NCBI GenBank assembly: GCA_030295235.1
Contig: AP026151.1
Span: 744,001 to 808,000, forward strand
DNA from: Fistulifera solaris
Lineage: Eukaryota; Bacillariophyta; Bacillariophyceae; Naviculales; Stauroneidaceae
Length of the DNA: 64,000 bases
Direction: 5' to 3'
The notes beneath the pieces are model-generated. The model had not been told where the DNA came from, did not search any database, and saw only the letters and a program-made list of their open reading frames with translations. Position 1 is the first letter of the stretch; each line of letters starts with the position of its first letter. The position numbers and the translations under genes were made by a program. Positions 55,014 to 64,000 of the stretch are shown here, one piece after another.

Positions 55014-55429
55014 CTCCTCGCCGAAGATGTAAAGAGCCGATTGAAGTTTTCTACTTTGTAAGAGCCCATTTTGTAACACACTCACACTTTATAGTAATCG
55101 ATTTTCTTTTTGTGATGATAACCATTACCCTGGTATGAATGATACCTGCGGTAGACTGCGGTAGACTCATTTTTCTCTGGTGTCGACGTTTTGTCGTTTT
55201 GTTTTACTTTGTTACACACGTGTGCAAAACCACTTCGAACGCTAGTACGACACGAAGACGATCCAGGATATTCCCTCCAACAACAATGGCAGCCGCGCCG
55301 CGGTTTTATCGTCGCATGCGAGATCTTTTGTTGTTGCGCAAGTTATATTACAAAGAGGATCATCACCATTGATAATCCGTCATTCATAGTAGATAACTAG
55401 AGAATATTATCGGGTCGTTCTTCTAGAGC
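55014..55429. other. Spacer with a tiny possible peptide
   Basis: A 28-codon frame from ATG at about 55286 (MAAAPRFYRRMRDLLLLRK...) is basic and short. There is no other evidence for it. Nothing else recognised in 415 bp. Confidence 0.25.
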
Positions 55430-58400
55430 ATGAAGGAAACCACGAGTCGATTCTTCGCGAAAGAAAGCAAAAAGACGACGCTGTCAGTCGATCCTCGTCG
55501 CCCGTCGAGAAAGATGAGACTGCCTGCGTACCGGCTTCGACGAATGTATTCAATCAATTGCCCAAAGCTACGAAACAAACCGACAAAAGCGACGACTTTG
55601 AGGAATGCTTACGGCGCGCGCAATACGAATTAGAATACGATGCGTATCGTGGTATCAAAACGTTATTGAATGATGAATCATCCAATGAGATTCCTCCCAG
55701 TCCCTGGCAAGTGTGTCAATTTGGGAGTGTTTCCACAACTTCTACGAATACCGCAACCTCCATGATTGAATCGATCTACCAATGTTCCTGTCCGACCTTA
55801 CAAGAATGGTGTGACGATCTGCAGAAAAGAGTAAGCGCCGCAAATCGTCAACGCCACGGAAACAACATGGTTGTTCCAACAATCCCTTTGTCTTTTATCG
55901 TCGGGAGGTGTTCTGGAGGATATTAAACAAGATCGATGGCGAGCCTTTGGACAAACGCTGCGGGATACTGCCGAGGAAAAGGCGAATGTGTACCCCGCGG
56001 ACACGCAACAACTCATCGATCGCATTCGCACGTCCTTTCGCGTCCCGACCGAACGGATACGAGCCTACTATCAAGATTTAGTCGGACCCGAACGCGTCAA
56101 AGAGGGTTTGCGGGCCGTCCTGAAACACAATGATCATCTCGTATTTTCGTTGGAAGACGATAGCGAAGAACCCGACGACAAAGACACGTTGCTTTTGAGT
56201 TGTCCTCCCGGCATGGAAAATTTAGGAGCCACTTGCTATTTGAATACACAATTACAATGCTTGGCACAGAATTTACGGTTCGTCGAAGGCATTCTGTCGT
56301 ATCCATCCATGGGAGAGGATCGGATGAGTGTGATTTTGCGGCAATTTCAGAGTTTGTTGCGCGACATGACCTTGGGGCCTTGCAGAGAAATCAATACCGT
56401 TGAATTCACCGAATCTTTGGGATTGGATCATGCCGAACAGCAAGATCCGAATGAATTCAGTCGACTCTTTTTGGATAAATTGCACACGAGTTTTCGGCAA
56501 CATGAAAATGAAGCCGACGAACTGTTGCCGTTTTTGTTTCAAGGGATACAACAGTACGAAACCACGTGTCGGGGATGCGGTTCCGTGTCTAAACGACCCG
56601 AACAATTTATGGATTTGAATCTACCCATTATTCCGAAAAAGAAGGGGAGTGTGCTGGAAATGATAGCGGATCCATCGGTGCAAGATTGTTTTGCAGCGGC
56701 GTATACGCAAGAAGAATTGCTGGAAGGCGACAATCAATACTTTTGCGACACGTGCCAGGGCAAACAAAACGCGACACGAAAGGTGACCTTTCAGAAACTT
56801 CCACCGATATTGAACATTCAATTGAATCGTTACGTGTACAACATGCAGACATTTATGAAACAAAAGGTAGAGCAGCCCGTTTTGTTGAATGAGGATTTCC
56901 GGATCAAGGATCGAAAATACCGGCTGGTGGCGGTCATGAAACACAAAGGACGTTCGGCGTATCACGGTCACTATATCGCTGAGGCTATGGATTGGTGTAC
57001 CGGACTATGGTACGAGTTCAATGATACCGTTGTCACGTGGTTGGAAGATGGACCACGCAATGCGAGCCATAGTGCGTCTTCGAGCAAAAAACTGCCCGCG
57101 GGGTCGTCCGAGGCTTACAACATGTACTATGTGGATGAGGAATTCTTGGCGCAGTGTGTGTGGGAAGCTTGTCTGAGTCGAAGCAAACAACAATATACTC
57201 CTCTTTATCATGAATTACATCAGCGATGTGACCAAGAGCGTAAGTTTTGGAAATCCATGCAAGATCAAAAGAAGTATATTCGTGACAATACGAATGTTTT
57301 TCAGAAATTGAATTCGTCTGCCGTTTGGGTTGACAATGATACATGGGAGCTTTTTGTGAAATGCCAACCCGATTCTTTGTTTTACGAGACGTGTCCGCAC
57401 GGCCAAGGTTTATCACCGCGAGACGCTCGACAAGGAAAGTTGATACCACCAAGTGTCTTTGAGGTCTTTTGCCAATTGACTGATCAACAGATTGATGAAT
57501 CAACGTTGATAACACCGAAAAGTAATCTGTTTTGTGACGAATGTACAGCCGAGTACCGAGAATCACTCGCATCGAAAGTGAAGATAGTGGAAACAGCAAG
57601 GCGCATTCTTCACGCTGTCCAACAAAAATGATCCCGAGGCGACGAATGCTGATGATCCTTACACGTTCGTCGTTTCACGAAAGTTTATCACGTCATTTAA
57701 AGGAGATATGTCGAAGCTTGCCAAAGCGGTTGTTGCCGCGAACGATGACTTGAGTAATGTAGACGTCTCGTCATTTTTCGGTGAAGCTATTGTCAATCAA
57801 TGCATATCATGTAAGTGCAAACGGCGTTGGTAACGGTGTGCGAGTTATAGCGAACATGTAACAAACTAATTAGCCTGTTCACCATTGGTTTAGGTGAACA
57901 TAAAAACTGCGAAATCACCAACAAGCGACGCGTCGCCCTAGTTTCACGGAGTGTGTGGACGGACATCATGCAACTATATCCAAATTCGATCGAGCACAAG
58001 CGTCTTTTTCGGCCAGAGGATGACGTCGATTATACTTGTCCACACTGTAGAGCCTTTTCAACTGCCTTGGATACGAAACGTGAGTATTTGTCGGAGCTTC
58101 TGCGATTCAAATTGGACACGCTTAGCCCGAGCGAATTAGTTGGCCTGGATCAGGAAGACTATAAAGAATTTTCATTTCGCATCATTCACTCGGACGACTG
58201 GACCATTTGGAATCGTTTTTTACAGGCTGCAAAGAGGCAACTAGATTGCGGTACAATATCCGATCAAGCAAAGGCTGTTTTAAAGCAGGTCAACGGCTGG
58301 GATTATGAGAAGTACAGATCGATACAAGATGCTTCTGGTAGCACAGCAGAGTTCCTTTCTCGCACGATTCATCCTTTCGTATGCCGCGCTCATGGGCAGC

Positions 58401-59947
58401 CTCTTGAATCAGCTCTTTTCCTTGCAAATAAAACCCCAAATCGCCTTGTTGAAGACAAGCTGTTGATAATGGGAGACCCGATGTATAGAAAGCTCACAAA
58501 TCACTGGGAACGCGTTACCAGGGAGGTCTTGGTAGATGAAGCTGACGCTGAAACCACGAGCTCGATGCAATGGCTTCATCCGTCATTTCGGCACATACAA
58601 TCGGGCAAGACAGGAGTTCCTTTTGTCATTTCATCCGATATGGTCTCCATGCGGTTTATTTTGGAAGGCCAAGTTTGCAAAGACGCAGAATGCAACTCGA
58701 ATTATTGCCTCTGGTTAAATTCGTGCAAAACCCCGGGCAGTGCTGCACATGAGCCGATTGCGATCGATATGGATGGAGTATCACTGCCTGGAGTGACCTT
58801 GTCGGTTTTTGAAGTAGAACCTGGAACGACCACGGAAAATTTTACTGCTGATAAAGAGGGTGCAGCGACAGCCGAAGAAACATCCATGGATCAAATGCAA
58901 AGTCTTCGTCGTTCCACTCGCAAAAGGAAATCGCGATATCCCAAAGGATGCATATTGTCGGAACAATCATTAAACATCAATATGCAATCAAACCTCGCTG
59001 CGCTTCGTCTTTTCTTGCTCGAGCGGTGTACGGAAGGGAGTCCGTTTGAAGTTTCCCATACCATTCAATTGCTTGTCCCATACGAGGAAGGCCAAGATCA
59101 GGGATACCGTGTGATTGATTTACCACTGGATAAATCAGCTGAAAAACTGGAAGATATTCTTGCGGAAGACATGAAATTGCCGTTTGTCGACATTCCCAAA
59201 AGTTTAATTAGTAGAATAGTCATCACACGTCAGGCACTCGAAATGGTTGGCGGAATGCCAAAAGAGGCACTTTTAGACCATTTCATGAGCATTTCCAGCG
59301 ATGTGCAGCCCGTTCGCAAGAAACGACGCGTCGAACGGGGATTCACGGGAACGTTTCTGAGTTCGAACCCGTCGAACCACGAGGAAGAAGAAGGTAAAAG
59401 TGACAATGACTCCGTGGCTGACGAACTTGGATTGAGCTTCATTCTCCAAACGGGTGCTGACGAGGACGATGAATCAGTTCGCATGTTACCAAATCCTCAA
59501 GAAAGGACTGGCCTGGTACGTGCTACATCAGAGATTGATACCGATACCGACGGTGATTCGATTCAAGTTTTAGGAGGTCCATCTGCTGTGCAAAAGGAAT
59601 CGATGATTCAGCCATCATCTCCACAACAAGATAAGCAAATGACTCGAAGTGGACTAATTTCCGTCGCTTCCTCCTCCTCCGACGACGACTCGTTTCTCCA
59701 CGGTGGACCTGTATTTCAAACATCACCCGAGGCCAAACAAAGAAGTGAAAAACGTCATCAGGAACGACAACTGAGAGAGCGCATTCACGATCTGGTTCGT
59801 TTGTTGGAGCAGAATCCTGACGTTGTTAATCGATCCAATATGTTCCTTGCCGCAGAAAAAGCCATTCAAGAACAGCCGGATTTATCTATCGACGATTTAC
59901 TATTGCATGCGTACTGTCACTACATCGAGATTCAGCCTTCCACGTAA
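55430..59947 (+). CDS. USP48: Ubiquitin carboxyl-terminal hydrolase, USP48-like (several frame shifts)
   Basis: About 1,430 aa from ATG 55430, with one intron at 57811-57893. The catalytic domain has the Cys box PPGMENLGATCYLNTQLQCL, the zinc region LLEGDNQYFCDTCQGKQNATR (closely matching USP48) and the His box YHGHYIAEAMDW. DUSP-like modules follow (GAFFTLSNKNDPEA, FVVSRKFITSFK), then LYPNSIEHKRLF ... YTCPHCRAF and a basic RRSTRKRKSRYP before a ubiquitin-like segment, the same order as human USP48. Frames change near 55469-55473 (A run), near 55865-55900 and twice near 57590-57602. Function by homology is nuclear deubiquitination of histone H2A and other targets. The tail is acidic and helical. 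Confidence 0.88.
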
Positions 59948-60343
59948 CTGAGTTGACGACCAGTAAAAAATCGTTGCTTGGACGAATGCAATGGTTCAAT
60001 TCAGCTTTCTCCGCTCGTTGCGGACGCTAGTCGTCCGGTCGGTGATATATTCAGACTAATTGCAAAGCACATGACGAGGGCGAACTTGTAGAAAGACTGT
60101 CGAGTGATTCCATCTTGCGACCTGTTGTTGCGATTATAAATTCCGAACGATGGTCAGGTTCAATTCACAAGGATGAATCGGCCGAGAATTCTTTTCAACG
60201 AGTTTCGCAGTTTGAGACGTGAATTGCAACTACTGCTATTGTAAATATAGTTGTACTTTATAACGCCATCATGATCATTTGAGACCAAAGTTATAGATCA
60301 GATCCGATGAAGTCACTATACGTTAGGTCTCATTATTTATACG

Positions 60344-60400
60344 TGATTCATGACCAAATGCAGTCGTGGCAATAACGAAATACACTTTGGACAATAGTAG
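60344..60400 (-). repeat. Dispersed 60-bp hairpin element, copy 9
   Basis: Minus strand: CTACTATTGTCC-AAAGTGTA ... GCCACGACTGCATTTGGTCATGAATCA. The right hairpin arm has one change. Confidence 0.65.
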
Positions 60401-60741
60401 CCTTGCAGCGGAACGATCCGAAACGATGTGTGACAGGAAAGTGAGTCGAGGAATGCATTGCAAACGCCTCGAAAAAGAAACTTGTGTTGCTCTGATGTTA
60501 GGAACAAGCAGATCTTATTTTCAATATTAGGTATTGGCAACGGAAACCGAAATGTTTCAATTCGACGACGCTCATGCATTTCCATTTATTTTTTCTCCGG
60601 CTACAGAAGTTGCTGAAATCTCATAATGTGCAAGTTGACAAGTGATTGTGAGAGAAAACAAATCTATTGATGCAGTTGGCGTATTGTTTATTATTATTAG
60701 GAAGAAACGAATTACAGTGGATGATTGTTGATTTCCCTAAT

Positions 60742-60799
60742 TTTACTATAGGATACAGTGTAGACGACCTTTTTGGGGACTGACCTCGTATCAGTCACG
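60742..60799 (+). repeat. Dispersed 60-bp hairpin element, copy 10
   Basis: TTTACTATAGG-ATACAGTGTAG ... GGGGACTGACCTCGTATCAGTCACGG. The loop differs wholly, yet the arms GACTGA/TCAGTC still pair and have grown by one base pair. Confidence 0.7.
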
Positions 60800-60903
60800 G
60801 AACCTACTTCGCAACATACTCCGTAACAGCAGCAACAAAAAACCTGTTGATAACATCTTTGAATCGACCCCTCTATCTAAAACCTCACAAAATAACATTT
60901 TAA

Positions 60904-61857
60904 ATGTTCTCAGCGAACGAAAATGTCTTGTTGCGGCAACACAAAAAGCGTATTGTGGCGCTCGTCGAAGAAACCATTCCGGAAGACTGCCTCGACTTGG
61001 GTGTTCAAGTGATGGTGATGGAAGTCAAATGTCAAGCGCCCGGTTGTGTGCCTCTCGAAACAGTAATATTAATAGTGTTTCCGAAAGCTCCGAATCAGCC
61101 AGAAGGCACTTACTTATTACCCGGATTACCGCAATCGAACGGAGGCAATTTCAAGACCAAAATTCTCATGCCCATGGCGAATGTCACGAAAGACGATGTA
61201 CTGGATGCCTTGCCACCGCAATTCACGGGAGGACGTCGCTCGATTTCCAAATTGGCCTTACAGGCGCGGGATGTCATGTTGGGGCAAATTACGCAACTGT
61301 TTGATGACAAAGAATCGAGAAAACTCATGGCGGAGTATTTGCAAAAGCAATTGCAGGAATTTGTCAATCGGGATTGTGAGGAGCCCGTATGGGGGCAAGA
61401 ATACGAATCTACCACGACGAATAGTGCTTCTTTGGAGGATGCGACGACTCAATTATCATTAGGTGAGAGCACGATAAGCAGTGGTCCAGAGTTCGACAAC
61501 ACCAGTGCATCACTGACGAGCAACGACACTCTCACCAACCAAACGCAGCAGATGGATCTATTACGAAATAGCAACAAGAATGTAGTCATTCGGCGAGTCT
61601 TGGATAGTACTCCTCCAGTGTCGTCTGCATCCGCTCTACCAGCAATAACTTCGAATGCCCCCACTTCCGTATTGCCCATCGAATCCGTCGCCGCCCGCCG
61701 CCGACAACAAAATTGGTCACGTGCCTTGTCTTCAGCGCCTTCCCCCTTGCAACTTTTAACACAAAGGCAACATGCACCTGGGTTACGACCCGTCGGTTGT
61801 CCCTGTTGTGATCCCGACAATCCTTCAAATGTGGCCGATCAGTTTCTGCATTTGTAA
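60904..61857 (+). CDS. Conserved-looking protein with Cys-rich C terminus, function unknown
   Basis: 317 aa, one frame. The N-terminal 160 residues look folded (KKRIVALVEETIPEDCLDLG, then VQVMVMEVKCQAPGCVPLET and VTKDDVLDALPPQFTGGRRS). A Ser/Thr/Asn-rich, probably disordered stretch follows (170-285). The end is CPCCDPDNPSNVADQFLHL, a compact Cys-Pro-Cys-Cys cluster that could bind a metal. I do not recognise the family. Element copy 10 lies about 105 bp before the start in the same orientation. Confidence 0.75.
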   Translation: MFSANENVLLRQHKKRIVALVEETIPEDCLDLGVQVMVMEVKCQAPGCVPLETVILIVFPKAPNQPEGTYLLPGLPQSNGGNFKTKILMPMANVTKDDVLDALPPQFTGGRRSISKLALQARDVMLGQITQLFDDKESRKLMAEYLQKQLQEFVNRDCEEPVWGQEYESTTTNSASLEDATTQLSLGESTISSGPEFDNTSASLTSNDTLTNQTQQMDLLRNSNKNVVIRRVLDSTPPVSSASALPAITSNAPTSVLPIESVAARRRQQNWSRALSSAPSPLQLLTQRQHAPGLRPVGCPCCDPDNPSNVADQFLHL

Positions 61858-62447
61858 ACCGGTAGGAATGATAGGATGAATCGAATGAGTTGGGTATAAT
61901 TATACGAGTGAGTCATTACTTCTAATCTAAAGATGTCATTTCGAAATGCTTTAATTTAGCAGCTTTTCTATTAAGAACGTGAAGTTACAAGTCATTACTT
62001 TCGTTCGTCCTTACCTTTCTTTCGTGTCTGATTTCGATCGTGACTGAAGCCGTGACCAAACTGGCTCCTTTAGCTTACGTCACGCACTCGCTCGTTGTTG
62101 TGTAGAAAATGACGACCCATTGGTGATGACGTGGATCGCTTTTCGCTTTCTTGTGTGACGTGTGCTTCCGGAATCAATCGTACAGTAGTATGACGTACGC
62201 ACGTAACATCGGATCGTGATTCGCTACATTTTAGTGAAGAGTGGGGTCATTCCTACATTTGAGCCGTTATTGCTTCTGATTGTGGGATGTTCTGTAGATG
62301 CGTAAGTGCGGGCGTTTTCCGCAACGTGAGCCATCAGATTCATTCTTCGCAAAAGAGCGATGGAATTGTTTTTTTTTTTTGTTTTCTCATTATAAAATTG
62401 ACCGCACAACCCAATTACTTGTAACGACACAACAACAAATATTAATC
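61858..62447. other. Spacer without a gene
   Basis: 590 bp between two same-strand genes. A T run of about 12 lies at 62370-62380. Repeated TGACGT-type sites (TGACGTGGAT, TGTGACGTGT, TATGACGTAC, CTTACGTCACGC) occur at 62090-62200 and may be CRE/bZIP sites; no gene. Confidence 0.4.
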
Positions 62448-63594
62448 ATGCTGAAAGCTCCTTCTGGTTCTCCTATGGCAACTTCTGCCGCTGCAGCTCC
62501 TCCTAGTCTACTCACGCAAGTCGGTATGGCTGGAGGAGCGGCTGTCATCACGGTGACTTTTATTCATCCGATTGATGTCGTAAAAGTACGTTCTTTATTT
62601 GGGAACGTGTAATGACTCTGCTAAGAAACGGAAGATACTGACACCTTTTCCTCTCTTCACTCAACTCTCTTCTTTCTCTTCTTTACCTTCTTTCTTTTTC
62701 TCTCTCTCTCTCGCTACCTTCTCCTTTCTCCCTCCACACACAACCAAACAGACCCGCATTCAAATCAGTTCCGAATTTGCCGAGTTGGGAATGTTCGGAA
62801 CCATCAAGAAGGTTTCCGGCGAAGAAGGTGTCCTCGGTTTGTGGAAAGGCGTCAATGCCGCTTGGTTGCGAGAAGCCTCGTACACTTCGTTGCGATTGGG
62901 TCTCTATGAGCCCATCAAGGTTGTGTTTGGTTGCAACGACCCGGCGACCGCAACCTTTGTCGGTAAATTCTTGGCGGGGTCGGCCGCGGGTGCCATTGGA
63001 TCCGTCGCCGGTAACCCGGTGAGTTTCTTGGGATGATCGTGTGTCTGTTTTACGCTTCCTTTTCCGATTCACTCACCATTCTACTATAACAGTTCGACGT
63101 TTTGAAAACACGTCTCATGGCCGCCAAGGGAGCCGAAGTTCCCTCCATGATGTCCATTGCCAAGGATCTTTACTCCAAACAAGGAGTTTCGGGCTTTTAC
63201 CGAGGTATTGACTCCAATATTGCCCGCGCCATGGTGTTGAATGGAACCAAGATGGGTGTCTACGATCAATCCAAGGGATACGTCGTGCAATTGACGGGTC
63301 TTCCCAAGTCGTCACTCATGACACAATTCTGTTCGGCCGTCGTGGCCGGCTTTTTTCATGACGTGCACGGTATCACCGTTCGACATGATTCGTACGCGTC
63401 TCATGAATCAACCGTCCGATGCCAAGTTGTACAACAATGCCGTCGATTGCATGATCAAGATCGCCACACAAGAAGGTCCCCTCACCTTTTGGCGTGGTTT
63501 CATGCCCATTTGGTCGCGCTTTGCTCCCACCACGACACTGCAATTGGTCATTTTTGAACAAATGCGAACGGTCATGGGCATGAAGTCGTTGTAA
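62448..63594 (+). CDS. Mitochondrial carrier, 2-oxoglutarate/malate type (one frame shift)
   Basis: Exons 62448-62585, 62752-63018 and 63093-63594. The three carrier repeats each start with a Px(D/E)xx(K/R) motif: HPIDVVKTRIQ (split by intron 1), NPFDVLKTRLM (split by intron 2) and SPFDMIRTRLM. Introns fall immediately after or inside the repeat motif. Sequence and length (about 300 aa) fit SLC25A11 / plant dicarboxylate-tricarboxylate carriers, which exchange 2-oxoglutarate for malate across the inner membrane. A run of six T (63351-63356) puts the third repeat out of frame; five T reads VAGFFMTCTVSPFDM. No N-terminal presequence is needed in this family. Confidence 0.9.
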
Positions 63595-63663
63595 ACGAAA
63601 TCAGTAATAAGTGAACGTTGGTTTGTTTCTTGTTCTAATTTATTTTCTCTTAATTGTTTCGTT

Positions 63664-64000
63664 TTAATATTGTTGATCGCGAATTTCCTGTAACCATTGT
63701 TCTAGAACTGCACGAATCTGTTGATGCGCTTCCACAACATCGGGAGTATCCAAGTGATCGTCCGGATGATTCGACAAGTCGGAATGGTGGGCGCCATTCA
63801 CCATATTGATGACGAGCAAATCGTCCGAAATACTCTCCAACAACGATCCCGCACTCCACATATCGTTCAAACCGTTGGTAAAGAGAATCTTGGTGGCATT
63901 GGCACGGATCAAATCGTCAAAGTGATACATGTGCAGTAGCTTATAGGGTTTTGGTGTCACTTGGAAGCGGCGTTCGCAGTGCTGGGTTAACCATTCCAAC
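63664..64000 (-). CDS. Serine carboxypeptidase family S28, C-terminal part
   Basis: The gene runs off the window end. The visible 111 residues hold the last two members of the catalytic triad: Asp in FTNGLNDMWSAGS and His in NGAHHSDLSNHPDD. These match the C terminus of Pro-X carboxypeptidase and dipeptidyl-peptidase II. The protein ends normally (WLQEIRDQQY, stop at 63664-63666). The Ser and the signal peptide would lie beyond 64000. Such enzymes act in lysosomes or vacuoles or outside the cell. Tail-to-tail with the carrier gene, 70 bp apart. Confidence 0.85.
   Translation of the reverse strand, partial: LEWLTQHCERRFQVTPKPYKLLHMYHFDDLIRANATKILFTNGLNDMWSAGSLLESISDDLLVINMVNGAHHSDLSNHPDDHLDTPDVVEAHQQIRAVLEQWLQEIRDQQY

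Larger units (their letters stand above)
59948..60903. other. Spacer carrying element copies 9 and 10
   Basis: Nearly 1 kb without a gene. The 82-codon minus-strand frame at 60337-60585 overlaps the element and is not supported. Confidence 0.4.

Overview
This window looks like nuclear DNA of a diatom or a close stramenopile relative. Introns are few, short (about 60-120 bp) and of GT-AG type. Intergenic spacers are mostly 0.1-1 kb. Several proteins start with a signal peptide followed by an aromatic-residue cleavage site (VTA|F, ASA|W, VDA|W), the bipartite presequence used for plastids of red-algal secondary origin. Two tandem HSF-type transcription factors also fit, because diatoms carry very many HSF genes. 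No tRNA, rRNA, CRISPR array or virus-like element was recognised.

Layout. 0-4.3 kb: two paralogous HSF genes with a 271-bp TIR-bearing MITE candidate between them. 4.4-9 kb: a PET117-like COX assembly factor, an EamA transporter and a DOMON/copper monooxygenase. 9.6-15.8 kb: a UIM protein, a palindrome array, an M18 aspartyl aminopeptidase, a heme oxygenase with five Cys-Pro dipeptides and a PP2C phosphatase. 16.3-24.7 kb: a gene built of repeated exons, succinyl-CoA ligase alpha, tubulin cofactor B, a heavily frame-disrupted alcohol dehydrogenase, a patatin lipase and an HMG-box protein. 25.6-36.2 kb: an armadillo-like protein, a plastid-targeted FtsH-N-like protein, a methyltransferase, a TPMT-family enzyme, two membrane-bound JmjC/cupin paralogs and a plastid-targeted methyltransferase. 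36.2-49.1 kb: a TMEM184 protein, a plastid-type phosphopantetheinyl transferase, a carotenoid oxygenase, a USP22/UBP8-like deubiquitinase, an RNF5-like RING E3 and a DEAD-box helicase. 49.4-55 kb: repeats, a GMC oxidoreductase, a duplicated gene fragment and its secreted parent. 55.4-64 kb: a USP48-like deubiquitinase, an unknown Cys-tailed protein, an oxoglutarate/malate-type carrier and the end of an S28 peptidase.

The genes do not form one pathway. Themes that recur are ubiquitin (two USPs, a RING E3, a UIM protein), mitochondrial function (PET117, succinyl-CoA ligase, carrier, DEAD-box helicase) and plastid targeting. Genes are often arranged convergently with 60-90 bp between stops.

Three signals stand out. 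(1) The two JmjC paralogs have His-Cys-Ala where the iron-binding His-x-Asp should be, the arrangement seen in Fe/2-oxoglutarate halogenases. (2) An uncatalogued ~60-bp element with a GACTG...CAGTC hairpin recurs at least ten times between genes, and three arrays of CCAGA-N3-TCTGG palindromes each lie near a copy or part-copy. (3) About fifteen conserved genes are each thrown out of frame by single-base changes, mostly in short homopolymers, which looks more like residual sequencing error than gene death.
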